The notes beneath the pieces are model-generated. The model ran no database searches and had not been told where the DNA came from. It saw only the letters and a list, made by a program, of their open reading frames with translations. Shown piece by piece: positions 44,556 to 56,306 of a DNA stretch of 64,000 nucleotides (position 1 is the first letter of the stretch; the number at the start of each line of letters is the position of its first letter). Position numbers and translations under genes: made by a program. The stretch is from Cyanodermella asteris (lineage: Eukaryota; Ascomycota; Lecanoromycetes; Ostropales; Stictidaceae), in NCBI GenBank assembly GCA_900618795.1, contig UYJD01000003.1:1997871-2061870 (forward strand), in the 5' to 3' direction.

Positions 44556-46307
44556 GTTCAAGCAGCAGGGATGCAGATGTGCACAGGGGACTTGTCAGCG
44601 ACCAAATCCAGCCTGCGCATTGAAGGAGATGTGTCGGCACCATGCAACTCCTGATATTGGACATTCTTTACTTTCAATCAAAACGTAATATATTTGATGC
44701 GTCTCCAAACTTTCTCCGCCTCTCCTCACGATAGTCGATCGTTTCGGGGCAAGGCCGCCTGGCCCACAACTGCTGCAGTCTACGGGCAAGATGCATCAGC
44801 ATGTTTTTCGTACGTGTCCAAGACTAGTTCGCAAGCGACATTGGAGCCCTTGTGGACAGGCTCAGTGGTAAGATCATGCAACACAGCCCTTGGCTCGACA
44901 TCTAGTGCCTTACACGGCAAAGATCGACCGTTCGAGATTGCAGAGTCCGCTTGACCATTTCAAGGTGAAGCCTTGAACAGCTAAGAAGCTAGTGAGATCA
45001 GAGCAAAGAACTACTGCGGATCTGCTCTTGGTCTTGCACGACCCAGCAAGCCACGTAAAGCTTGATAGAAAATGGCAAATGCGATGGGCCGACGGCAGAC
45101 AATTTCCATGCCACTAGCAACCCATACTCCGGATTGAGCTCCAGCTGAGGGGACGCCGCAGTCTCCGCTCCGTGCGTTATCTTTGATGGAGCTCAGACAG
45201 CGGCTGTAGAAGCTGAGTGCTGCGAGTCGAACGATTGGCTCAACCCATTTTCCATTTTCGGCCTAGCGTAGCCGTCTTAGACGCCCGGGCCCTTGAGCCA
45301 GATGTCGACCTTTCCCACCAACTTTCCTTGATACTTGCAAGCAGCAAGTGACACCGCTGACAGCTATAGGATCCTGAGCGGGGAGGACCATTCGCAGAAG
45401 ATGGGACCTCATCATCGCGACGTGGCGAATTTGCCGCTGTTGGCGATGTATCAGATCCTAGAACGGAGTCATCTTTCCGAGCTTGTCGAGGCCTTTTCAC
45501 TAGTACGAGAAACGAAACCGCTAGGACCTACGGATGATGCGGACTGGCATCCGCTCCACGTCAATTAACATGCAGAAACTGACGATGAAACTTTATCTTG
45601 CGGCGTGCTCCAGAGGACTAGCCGCGAATCTCATCCGTTCATAAGCTGGCCCACGCAATGATGCACTCAATTCATGATCTATCTAACTCGAAGATCCCGC
45701 TCCTGCGTTGTATCTGAGCCCCCCCTTATGACGCCCGTCGCTCCAATTCTCCTCAATCAAGAAGTTTATTTGTGAAATGTGTGCATCTGAAACGTCAATC
45801 ATCTCCAACACACGTCCTACATCGCTCCGATATTCCCTTCTGAACAGTCGGAGCGCCTCGTCAACTGCATCACGAACTTACGCTGAGACAATCGGTGATC
45901 GAGACTCCAAAGCCTTCGAGCATCGAAGCCATCTTTCTCCAGCCTCGCATCGACAGCAGCGCTCCCAGCGAGCGGGGTCAGTCATTTACGGAGCAGGCTG
46001 AAAGCAAGATATGGGAACGATGGCGTTGTTGCATCGATCTTGCAGCTCAAAACTAGATCTTGATTTGAGATCGCTGAGTTGTTCACGATGCTAGCTGGAA
46101 GTTAGAAGCCCGATCGGATCATGAGGGCCAGATCTCGAACGTCAGCACTGAACACTACGGCGAGACGTCCGTCCCACAGCTGGGCTCGTGGAGCATTTAT
46201 ATCGACTGCAATCCACTCTACAACCATGGACTTTCATCCTCTTCGATAATTGCGAGAGCTCGATCAACCTGCAGCGAGTTTGAACCGGAGCGATCAGGCA
46301 TTTCAAG
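44556..46307. other. Mostly non-coding, with a possible gene remnant near 45255-45568
   Basis: No intact gene. On the plus strand, 45255-45345 reads AVLDARALEPDVDLSHQLSL before a stop, and another frame from about 45360 reads DVANLPLLAMYQILERSHLS and ETKPLGPTDDADWHPLHVN to TAA at 45566-45568. Two neighbouring frames with protein-like composition may be a frameshifted remnant, but no family is recognised. Confidence 0.3.
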
Positions 46308-47459
46308 ATGTTGCCTGCCACTATTTTATCGGCCTTGGCTCTTTACCTTTGCACCTGCCAAGCACAAGAGCCTCATGCCGCCCAGGCGGTGTTGGTTGAC
46401 AGGAAGAAGGGAGGCGAGCAAGTCGTCAAGATGGAGAAGGGCGAGCACTTTACGCCCGGCGACAAGCAGGTCAAATACCTGCTTTTTCCTGACAGCGACT
46501 TTGAGTCGGTGTTCTACTGCAAGGAGGAACTAGGCAAAGCACTGACGGCCACAGAAGACGGTCAATATGTCGGTTGTTGCTTGCCCGACCAAATTCTCGT
46601 CGGATCAGAAGACACGCAATTCCTGTGTTGTGGCAAAAACCACATAATGGCTGGCAACAAGGACGTTGGCTTTTCCTGCTGTCCCAAGGGCACGACTTTT
46701 GATGGCAAGAAATGCCAGGCTCCGGATCCTCCGCCAAAGCCGCCAACCTGCAAGAACGGCAAAGTGCTGGTGGACGGAGCATGTGTCTGTCCCAAAGGGC
46801 AAGACGAGGCAAAAGATGGGACGTGCCAGACACCTGAGCACGGGTGCAAGTCTGACGTCGACTACGGTAAGAAGCATCCATGGCCTACAAGTTGAGTAAA
46901 AGAGAAACTGATCAACCCAGGCAAGTGTTACATGATTCAGTTCTACAATGGACACTTCCTCGGCCAAGCCAGCAACGGCGAAATGCACGCATCTGCGCCA
47001 TACATCTGGCAAGGCCAGGGCGTCTTCACCTTCTGCAAGGACAAAAACTGCGCAGACACGGGACCCATCGGCGCCAACGACACCTTCGTCATCAAAGACC
47101 TTCGTGGCAAGCCACCTACCGGCGAAAACCCGGGCTGGTTCCTCAACAATTACAAGAACGGCGGCCACCTCATCAAGACCAACAATCCCCCAGATTTCGG
47201 CAAGTTCAGGATTTCCAAGTTCCCGGAGTGCAACAAATACTGTCTGGGAGGAAGCGACGACGGGGGTCTCTATTATGCTTGCCCAGTCGAGAACCCTGCC
47301 ATGACCTTCTGGACGAATGATAAGGAGGTCTGCATCCCGGTAGAGCTGGTCGAAGTTCCATGTGACTTCAGGAAGGAGAAGACCAACTGCGCTTGGCAGG
47401 GCGGATGCAACAAGAACAAGATTGCTGGTCCGCCGACGCCACCGCATTTGGAATTGTAA
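46308..47459 (+). CDS. Secreted cysteine-rich protein of unknown function
   Basis: Exons 46308-46866 and 46921-47459 with a 54-bp intron (GTAAGA donor) give 365 residues. MLPATILSALALYLCTCQAQ is a strong signal peptide. The mature N-terminal half carries repeated Cys-Cys blocks: GCCLPDQILVGSEDTQFLCC and FSCCPKGTTFDGKKC, and a Pro-rich hinge (PDPPPKPPTCKNGKVLV), followed by CVCPKGQDEAKDGTC. The second half (GKCYMIQFYNGHFLGQ, FTFCKDKNCADTG, YCLGGSDDGGLYYACPVENP, VPCDFRKEKTNCAWQGGC) has about ten further cysteines, suggesting disulfide pairing outside the cell. No membrane helix or GPI signal is seen at the end. It may be a cell-wall or extracellular adhesion/effector protein; I do not recognise a named family. 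Confidence 0.8.
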
Positions 47460-48717
47460 ACAGGACGTGTCGCCTGAATGGCCGGGGGGCAGGGAATGAT
47501 GTACAAACAGCGCCCGACGATTCGAGCCGTTCAGGGCCTCGACGCGAGATGTTGGTGACGCCACGTCGAACGATACCATGAACTTGAACAGACGGCAAAG
47601 CACAACTGTGTGGGAAGAAACCAAGCTTGACGGTCATTTGTTTCAGAGAATGAAGTTGCACCATGCAACAGCAACATCATGAGGAAAATCAAAGATCAGA
47701 GGATATATAAATACGAAAACTATTCGAACCGAAGCAGGGCAGCGAAAGCAGTTGACATGGTGTTGAACGTTTACCCCCACCCCCCCCTACTGTTACTGTT
47801 ACTGTTCTGCAAGGGAGGCACCAGCCCCATTTCAACCAGCTTCCGCTGCTCTGCTCTGAACATACTCAATGTCTCTCGTCGACTGATTTCTCGCGCTTGC
47901 ATGTGCTCGCTCACGTGAATCGGCCTGGAAATTGAGGCCCAGACGCGTCTCACCAAGTCGATTCCTGGGTGGGCCATGACTTGTGTGCACTGGCCTGGAA
48001 TTGCGAGAATCACGTACGGTAGAGTGGTTGCTGTCGATGCTGTATATATGGCCCTCGCTTCGTCGTCAGGTGTTGCGCACAAATTTGCGCAGTGTTATGC
48101 TACCTTACCTAGACGTGATGAGATGCTTGGTGAGGTCATGGGGTGGATGCGCCGCCAAAGGTTGATGAGGCTCATTTGAATTTGTCACTCACTGCTGACA
48201 GATGGGGCTCGACCTCAGCGGGAGTGCCAGGCTACTGACAGCACCGACTTTGTTGTCTTCTAGGCATGTTTGGATGTGTTGATAAGACACATATGAGCAT
48301 GTGAGCTACTGGACCCTTTAAATATCACACGATCGCAAGACAACAAGACAAGACTTTGATAGATCAGACACAAGTGGTCTAGATTGTGATAAGGTCTATG
48401 GCCACAAGGACCAACTATGTGGGATATCTTCTTGCGTGTCCAGGTAATCGAGTCTCGCCACCCCGTGCCGTCGCCATGCGATTGCAGGCGCACGACTTGC
48501 AAACAGCCGATAATCATAACCGTCAAACTGTCAACCATATCCAAACACCATTAGGGGTATATTTCTCTTGTACACGAGTTTGTTCTTTATCGTTTATTCC
48601 AAACATGTTTCATGGACGCGTCAGCGCACGACACCCCGGCTGGATCCGTGTCGCAAACAAACCATCTGTGTGGCTTGCAGCAAACACGTCTCCGTCGAGG
48701 CAGCGATCAGAGGACGT
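47460..48717. other. Intergenic, no gene seen
   Basis: About 1.26 kb between the secreted protein gene and the convergent acetate transporter gene. No supported coding sequence. Confidence 0.5.
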
Positions 48718-49652
48718 CTATGCCTGCTTGAGAGCAGCGTCCTGGCTGTTGCCCTGGCGGCGCTCACGGCCCTTGACGGACCAGGGGAAGTGGGCGACGG
48801 GCATGACGAAGAACGAGTTGGTGTCGTCCAAGATACCGGCGAGGGCGTTGTACCAGGCGGCAAAGGCAGCCAAGAGACCAAAGACACCACCAGCCTTGAT
48901 CAACGGAGTCTTAGTTTTGCCAGCTTCATCGGCGTAAATGTAGCCAAGGGCGAGCATGAGGAATGCAAGATCCAGGGTGAAGAAAAGGAAGAAGAAGGCG
49001 ACGGTGGATCGCAGGGTCGCGAGGAGGAGCAGGAAGGTGAAGATGAACCAGCCGAACAGGAAGAAGCCGAAAGCGTAGGCAAATCCCTGCTCGCTGTACG
49101 CGCTTTCAATGCCGAAGCCACCAGGAGTCAAGGTGATGCCGACGGCAATCCAGAAACCTCCGAAAGATGACAGAGCGGTAGCACCGAAAGTGTTGCCAAC
49201 AGCCATTTCCCTGCAATGATATTAGTTCATGTTTCCCCAAGACGGTGCCAGTTTGATTGAACGTACCACATGCCAGCAAGCAGCTGAACGAGACCGCCGT
49301 AGCCAAAAGCCGAAGCGATGACGATGCTTGGAGTGCCGACCCCGCGAGTTTGCAGGTTGATGAGAGAGAGGAGGAAAGTGGTCAGGGCGAAGGCGCTCAG
49401 ACCGAGAGGTGCCGGGTTGGCGAACCTGCGCTCCTTGACGTTCCTGAACAGACCAGGCTGGAACTCACCACCAAAGGCAGCGTGAGTACCGGCATTGGTG
49501 GAGACGTGAGCGAGAGGGCCGTAGCCGAAAGCAGCAGCGCGCTTGGCCGTCTCGTGCTCTTCGTGGGACATGTTGGCGGGATCCTTGGCTATGCCGTTGT
49601 GGGCGGCCGGGTTCGCCTGGGCGTAGGGAGCGCCGTTCTGTTCGGTGGCCAT
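48718..49652 (-). CDS. Acetate/monocarboxylate transporter, GPR1/FUN34/YaaH (AceTr) family
   Basis: Exons 49652-49267 and 49210-48718 with a 56-bp intron (GTACGT donor) give 292 residues. A hydrophilic N-terminus is followed by the family motif NPAPLGL (79-85), then six membrane segments: GLSAFALTTFLLSLINL, GTPSIVIASAFGYGGLVQLL, GATALSSFGGFWIAVGITLT, FAYAFGFFLFGWFIFTFLLL, STVAFFFLFFTLDLAFLMLA and AGGVFGLLAAFAAWYNALAG. These proteins (yeast Ato1/Ato2, Aspergillus AcpA) carry acetate and related acids with protons, and affect ammonia export in colonies. The product is expected at the plasma membrane and is probably repressed by glucose. The join MW-E at the intron is in frame. The gene appears intact. 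Confidence 0.92.
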
Positions 49653-52600
49653 TGTGACTTTGCGATGGGTGTACAGATGCAATGAAGCTCTATATAGTCA
49701 CGTACAGGATTAACAGGGGAGGGGGGGTTTACAGAAGAGATGGGAGGAAGAAACGAGAACTAGGCCGGGGCAGCTCGGGGAGGAGCATGTCTTATAGGCA
49801 TGGGAATCTGGGGTAAGGGCAAAAGTGAGATCCAGCGAATGACAACGGAAGATTTGCAGCAGGATCGAGTCGCCGATGGGAACAGGACTGGCGACTCCAC
49901 ATGGCAGCGACAGGGGTGGGAGGTCTTGGGGAGGTGAGGTAAGAGGTAGAGTTTCCTGTAGAGTGAAGAGTGGAGAGTGGAGAACTGGAGACGACTCGGA
50001 GGCACGAGTGAACGTGAAGCAGAACGGAGCAAAGTAAAGCAAAGCAGCGTCGTCATCGATCATCGCAGTCTGCCAGTGGCGCCAAAGTCCAACTCACGCA
50101 ACGATCGCTTCCCCTTTGCAGCCGACAGCTCCAGTAAACTCATTTCCCCAGTCTCCAATCCAGCTCCAAACGAGTCCAGCTTCGGCGAGTCAGCGTCGAC
50201 CGCTTCTTCCCCTCACCTGCACTTCTTTTGTCATCTTCCATCAGCCTAAGTACGCCTGAACCCCGGACCCATGACCGCAATTTGCGCCCAGCGCTGGCCG
50301 CCCTACAATCTGACCACCGACAATACTCACGATGGAAGAATGTCTCGCCCCCCGGCCAGGGGCGGCACAGGCTGGCAAGGAGGCTACTTCGCCGCTGTCG
50401 CACACGGCAGAGACAGCACACCACGCGCTGTGTGACAGGTACAATGACTTTGGGTCGACAAGGAGTCGACAACCGCACTACTGCCGCTCGCCCACGTCGC
50501 ACCAGCAGCTGTGTGACTATTGATAATCCCGCGGGGAAGGGCAAGCTGGTCGACACGACGAGAAGAGCTAGACTGCGGAACTGGGGTCGACAGACCACTG
50601 GGTTTTGGAACTCTTCAAATCTCTCCCCATCCCCACCGACTCGCACATGGCGGAATAAGGAACGAAACCCCGGCTCCCTCTGCGAGCCCAAACAGTTTCT
50701 TCGCGCCGTCGGTTGCACAACATGCCCCCTGGTCGCTGTCTGCTTGCTATCGACGCTGTCAACGCCTGCACGCTCTGGCGCACGGAAAGTCCTTTGGCTT
50801 CTCGCTCTCGAAGAGGCGTCGCGATAAGTGACCGCAGAAAGTACCTGCGTGCGACACTCAATCGTCGATGAAAGCACATCTTCATGAGCTTCGTTCAACC
50901 TTTGACTGTATGACGCCATGCACAAAGCCATAAGCTCGGCGGCACTGAGTTGCCATTGGCTGTCCGAAGAGCTTACTCCAAGGATCGTCACAATTTTATG
51001 ACACCCTCGGCCAATCTGCAACAGCTTTCTCCGTCACCGCCGGCGGAACGCACGCCGTCCATCACCTGACTGTCCAACTACTGACTACTGTACATTAGAG
51101 TATAATGTACCCCGCTGGTTCCACTGTGGGTGGAATCCGGGGAGAGGTCAGCAGTGACTTCTCGGCCCACGAAAGCCGCGACAGTAAGACGCCACCACGC
51201 TTCGTGGACAATCGGACGAGGATATGGCCGCAGGCATGCTGTGACGCATGCGAGTACCTACCTACTCTTGTGCTTGGATGAGTGCAGATCAGACGTGACA
51301 GACTGGATACCTACGGACCCACTATTCGAACCTGTTGCAGAATCTGCCACGCCCATTTTCGTGCACCTGCAGCAGCATATCTTTTCGCAATGCCTCCAGG
51401 ATTCTCTGGCCGCTCACTGGCGGCGACTGCAGTTTTCCTCCCGAAATTAGACCAGCTTCCCTTTGAGATACCTCGCGTCGTGGCATTCATCCCCAAACGC
51501 GAGGAAAACGATTTTGCGGTATAGTCCCGAACGACCCGGGGTTGTCGCACCGTAGCTGCATCGCTGTTTTTCCGTGGAGCCATGGGAGCGCCATCGACAC
51601 CGGTGGCTGACGGGTGGCGGCAATATTGCAATCTCTCTTTGTATCTACCGTCGATGCTCTGCAAAGTACCGTCCGTCCGGTCTTGGCCTGGAACCTCGTG
51701 CCATAGACGGTTGAACGGCCGGCTCGGGACACGCATCACTGGCTTGCCACAAGGTTTGGGGTTGTGGTCAGAGCTGCGACATCGCGACGACCTCTTGTCC
51801 AGTCGATCATTGGTGGCTTTCTGACGCCATGAATGCGATATTCGGTCTCTTTACTCTGTTCCCAGCGGCGTCGATTAGTGCTGGGCATGGGCCACCTATT
51901 ATTCCAAATTACCTTCACGACTCAACTTCGAAAATCGATGTGCATGAAGCTTACGCATCGAGGCCTCTGGTATAAGATGACACTTTTCAGAGCGCCGTGA
52001 ACGCAGTGCCGCCTCGTGACGACCTGGTGGCTGCCCGGTGGCTGCTTATACGACAGACCGATGTAGACCGGCTCACTCAGCACCACCCAAAGGCCGCTCA
52101 GAGACTCTCACAGCGCGGCCCTTTGTCTGCAATGTACCTTCGTGTCCCGCTACACTTGGATACTCCTCGGCACCTAGTGGCTAATGGACCGACTTCGATT
52201 TTGTCGTTTCGTCCCGTTTCCCGCCTGTTTCAGTGCCGACCCACACACACCTTCTGCGGTGCTTCACACCAACTTTCATGTCGTGATCGTACAAGTATGA
52301 CCCGCATTAGGGCCATTGACCTTGTCGTGGTGGTTGCCAAAGATTGTCTGTTTTCTCTCCGATGCACGCCAGGCGGACATGTCCAAGTCTGTGCAATTTC
52401 TTTGTTCGGTATCGATGAAGCATGGCGCTGTCACTCATCGAGTCGGGTACAAACTAGGTAGTCGTTGGTTAGGCGATCGAACTGCTCTGAGAGTTAGGCC
52501 AAACACTGTGCCAGCCTTAAATCATCGACAGTCAATGAGTCAATATGAATGTACTGAACCCAATGAGCGTGTGAAGCTGCCAGGATACAACTCGCCATGC

Positions 52601-52964
52601 TGCCAGGCCTCAATGATTATTGTTTATCGATGGACCTGCAGTAGCGGCATTCCTTCAGGATGAGCATGGACGAGAAAGATCCCTTCCGATAGATCACAAT
52701 TTCCCGAGTTTCCACGATATCCACAAGGCCCGCTGACGGAAGTCGGTACGAAAATCCCTTTTGCCCTGCTTTTGCAACTGGCCACATAGATAGCCCTACA
52801 GTACAAATGCAGCAACTGGTAGTACCAAAGCTTTCGACATGGGTACTTTGGCCGTAGCCTTGGAAGTACATACGTTGAATACATCGGACAGTCTTTTCAT
52901 GATTATCCCGACAGCTTGCTGAATAGGTGCCTACGCAAGGAATTTCGTCAATTTGTCTGGTCTA
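49653..52964. other. Gene-free stretch (3.3 kb)
   Basis: The 5' flank of the acetate transporter and 3' flank of the F-box-like gene. A minus-strand frame of 293 codons at 50140-51021 shows no domain and a composition of chance reading. No gene supported. Confidence 0.5.
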
Positions 52965-54200
52965 TCAGTACCAATATTGTTCCCTTCCGCGCTCCGCCAG
53001 CCGCCGGCGCCGCGCTTCGCTCACGTCCGTCACGGCTCCTGTGATCCCAAGCCTTGGCCCATAATCGTCGCCACATATTTCAGCACTTACCCCGCCCAGA
53101 CCACGTTCAAGTTTTGCAATTCTTTCGAGAAGCTCCTCATCAAAGTCCGCTTCCTCCCAACTCCTTGCCCAACAACTCCCGTCGCCCGGATCTGCCGCCA
53201 GGTTTCGGAGCGTGTGGCCTGCGCGTATCGTCAGACCACAGGTTCTGAGGACCTTCAGGCTTTCGACGGATTGCAAAAGACGCTCGACCACTGGGCGGAA
53301 ATCGACACGCGGCTGCTTGTGCCCCGGCGGCCAATCCTGAGGCGCTGGATTGACCGGATACAGCACCGTATTCTGATCTGGATTCGGCAAGCTGGGAACC
53401 TCGCCGAAATGAATCACCTGAAGTTCTGGGCCTTTGATGTCGACACGAAGTCCCAAACTGTGGATCTGAGGACACGCTCGTGTCAACAGGCGCAGGGCGT
53501 CAAACCATGGTTCCTGACTTTCGTGTAACGCATCCTTCTCATCCTTTGGATCCTTATCGTCGTTAACGTCTTCACCCTTTTTCACATCACCACTGTCTGT
53601 TGGTGAGTGCCTTGTCAGCGAGACCGTAGCACCATTCCCCAAATTTAGCCTATGCACCTTTGCATGTGGCACAACCTCCAACTCCATCTCAATCATCACA
53701 CTCCCAATCCACCCCAACCACTCCTCCCTCGAAACCCCGAATCGCGCCCTGTTCGCTTCACTTCCTCGGCCTTTAAAGAACTTGATGAGTGTCTCAAAAC
53801 TTTTGAAGCCAAATTTCCAAATACCGGATTTCAGCGCGAATTGCGTGACTTCGGCGTATAGTTGCTTGCAAGTCACCTGTAAAGGGTGCGGTACCGGTCC
53901 GGCCTGGGACCTCGTCGTCATGACCTGGCCCCGAGCCGATACCGGATACACTTTTGTGGGCACCCGCCACCTGGAATGTAGATTCGCGATGCCGTAGACG
54001 AGCGGGTTGGCGGGAGCGGGGTCGAGGTAGGTGTTGCTGGTGCAAATGGGACGTGCGGAGGGGCCGTGGTATGGTGTCGGTATCGAAGGGAGGATTATCA
54101 GGGGCGGCAGAACATGATGGTAGATTATCTGGCGGAGCTCCAGGGGTAGACCGAGGAGCCTGGAGCCCGTGCTCGGGGCTGCAGATGCACAGGAGTCCAT
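52965..54200 (-). CDS. F-box-like protein of unknown function
   Basis: An intronless frame; the ATG at 54200 gives 411 residues. An earlier in-frame ATG at 54305 would add 35 residues. The start reads MDSCASAAPSTGSRLLGLPL followed by ELRQIIYHHVLPPLIILP, a short F-box-like helix (LLGLPLELRQIIY) as found in many fungal proteins of unknown role. The rest contains LQVTCKQLYAEVTQFALKSG, typical of these fungal proteins, and an acidic insert (KKGEDVNDDKDPKDEKDA). The C-terminus is basic and ends EQYWY. F-box proteins recruit substrates to SCF ubiquitin ligases, but the fungal F-box-like family is large and mostly untested. Confidence 0.65.
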   Translation of the reverse strand: MDSCASAAPSTGSRLLGLPLELRQIIYHHVLPPLIILPSIPTPYHGPSARPICTSNTYLDPAPANPLVYGIANLHSRWRVPTKVYPVSARGQVMTTRSQAGPVPHPLQVTCKQLYAEVTQFALKSGIWKFGFKSFETLIKFFKGRGSEANRARFGVSREEWLGWIGSVMIEMELEVVPHAKVHRLNLGNGATVSLTRHSPTDSGDVKKGEDVNDDKDPKDEKDALHESQEPWFDALRLLTRACPQIHSLGLRVDIKGPELQVIHFGEVPSLPNPDQNTVLYPVNPAPQDWPPGHKQPRVDFRPVVERLLQSVESLKVLRTCGLTIRAGHTLRNLAADPGDGSCWARSWEEADFDEELLERIAKLERGLGGVSAEICGDDYGPRLGITGAVTDVSEARRRRLAERGREQYWY

Positions 54201-55006
54201 GATGTGACCTGGCCCGTAGCGGCCGGGGACGAAGACCGAAAGCGGGAGACCGAGTTGTACAGTAAACTCGTCTGAAAAGTTCAAGTCATGGACGACTCTG
54301 AACAAAGTAGTGTTTTATAACATGCAAGTGAAGTGATAAAAAAGGTCAAAGACTTGGGAAAGTTGTGATCAAGCGCGGAATCGTGTAAGGTGAAACTACT
54401 ATTTAGGTTAAGGAGTCTGGACGTCGAACGAAGCATTAACCATGGGATGAAGTATTGAAACGGGAAACATAGGTACCTATGGAGCCGGGGTTGGAGTGGG
54501 AGTTGGAAGTTTGGCCGTGGCTCGTCATAGCGTGTGAGCTGACACAATCTTCCCCGATCAGGAACCCCCGAGGATCCCCCGCTTGAGGAACGGTGGTGGT
54601 TCAGCACCATGCATTCACCTTCCAACGGCGTCGCATGTCGTGTGGAAAAGGATTTCGATGTGGAATTCTACAGGTCGGTGGTTTGCCGAGTGCTGACTCG
54701 GAGTTGTATCGAATGTCCTGCATTAGGCATGTACGTTATGGTAGGGAAAGGGTGCTTAAGGTAATGGAGTACCGTCTTTCGCTGTTGAGACTTTGGTCAG
54801 CTTATCTCGAAGCGCGCCCATCGTGGTGGCTCTGCTGGTCCGGCTGATAATTTTACCACAAAGGCGAGAGCAGCTGGTACAAGGCTACGATCGAAGATAC
54901 GCCGATTTGGCCCAACGGGTCTGGATTCATTTATTTCAATAGTAATATTCGACGACGTTGATAATTGCGAGCGGGGATTTCCTGAGCTCCCCCCATCCCT
55001 TTCATA
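54201..55006. other. Divergent intergenic region, no gene seen
   Basis: About 800 bp between the minus-strand F-box-like gene and the plus-strand dioxygenase remnant. Confidence 0.5.
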
Positions 55007-56207
55007 ATGACAACAGCCCAAGTCATCGACATATCTTCCTTTACACCCCCCTCATCCCATGAACCCGGGCGCGCCACTGCACGAGAGCTTTACCAGGACT
55101 CCTTCGGCAACAGCTTCATTGGTATTAGAGGTCATGGGCCTTGGCTCAGCATTCGTCCGGAAAGCTTTCGCCATGAGCAAAAAGCTCTTCGCCCTGCCGA
55201 CGCCAGAGAAGATGAAAGCACCTCATCCCAATGGACCCGTTCACAACCGTGGATACTCCGCACCAGGACGTGAGCAGAGTCACCTGGAAGATGATGACGA
55301 ATCACTCAAGTCCTCCGCGAACACCAAGCCTGGAAAATGGACCGAGTACAAGGTAAGTAACATAGCAATGGAGAATCGAAGAATTTTCTGAATCGAGGAA
55401 ACAGATTAACAAAGCTACGAGATTGGTCCATGAAGGACAATGCTATCGAACTACAATATCTGGCTTCCCGAAGATGTCCCTTCCCGGGATTCCGAGCTCT
55501 CGAGATTGACCTTTTTCGCAGAGACGTTTATGAATTGTGCTCGAGGAATTTCTTGAAGCGATCGTCGCGGTTCTCTGGACTTGAGTTCCGCTGAGTGCGC
55601 AGCAATGCTGAAGGCCCATAGTGGGCTTCATGGCCGACTGAGGCTTCGTCGGTACCCGCCGTGCGAGGTCAATGATCTGGCAAGTGAAGAAGGCTCCCGG
55701 CTACCTGCGCACAGCGATTGGGGATAATGTATTCTGACACCGTTGGCTCCCCCAAGCCGCTAGCTGATCGCCGGAATAACACTTTTACGATCCTGCTTCA
55801 GGAAGATGTACCGGGTCTGCAGTTTGAGGACCGCGAGGCTGGCGATTACGTCGACGCGCCACCGCCGTAGGGTGGGGTTGTGTACCTCAATGCAGGCGAT
55901 ATGCTCTAAAGATTCTGTGACGGCAAGTCGATCTTATCAGCGGTAGTACGATTCTCGCTGATCAAGTCTTGCAGATATCTACCCTGCTGCGCTGCATCGC
56001 GTGGTCGAACCTGGCACTGTTGCTGGAGAGAGTAAGGCAATAGTATCGGAGCGCTTCACCATCGTGTTTTTTGTGGCTCCCGACTCATCTACGGTCTTGC
56101 CGGTGCCGAAGACGTTGGCGGACAGGATCGGAGAAGTCAAATATGAGCCGATGTCGTTGGAGCAGTATTGTCAGGCCAAGGCGAAATGGACGAGACAGAA
56201 CTACTGA
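55007..56207 (+). pseudogene. 2-oxoglutarate/Fe(II) dioxygenase (isopenicillin-N-synthase-like), disrupted
   Basis: The family's blocks are found in order in several frames: MTTAQVIDISSFTPPSSHEP (55007), then after a shift near 55140 AFVRKAFAMSKKLFALPTPE, RGYSAPGREQSHLEDD; a probable intron after TEYK (GTAAGT); NIWLPEDVPS; SAECAAMLKAHSG; LPAHSDWG (with the His and Asp iron ligands); after an extra stretch of about 57 bp, TFTILLQEDVPGLQFEDREA, VDAPPP then TAG, GGVVYLNAGDML then TAA; and the intact end frame GTVAGESKAIVSERF, FFVAPDSSTVLPVPKTL, KAKWTRQNY. The product of an intact gene would be an oxidase of fungal specialised metabolism or catabolism. Several stops and shifts make this a clear pseudogene. 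Confidence 0.85.
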
Positions 56208-56306
56208 AGATGGACCATTGTAACAAGAAAGATTTGAGGAGCGCTCTGTGTAATCCAAGTTGAGAGGAGTTGATGCAATAATGTGGGTATCTCGCTGTCT
56301 CACTGA

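Noticed and set aside
46605-47624. Minus-strand frame of 339 codons over the secreted protein gene
   Set aside because: It is the antisense shadow of the real plus-strand gene, which has a signal peptide and an in-frame intron join; no domain on the minus strand.
50140-51021. Minus-strand frame of 293 codons
   Set aside because: No domain, no good ATG context, Arg/Ser-rich chance composition in GC-rich DNA.
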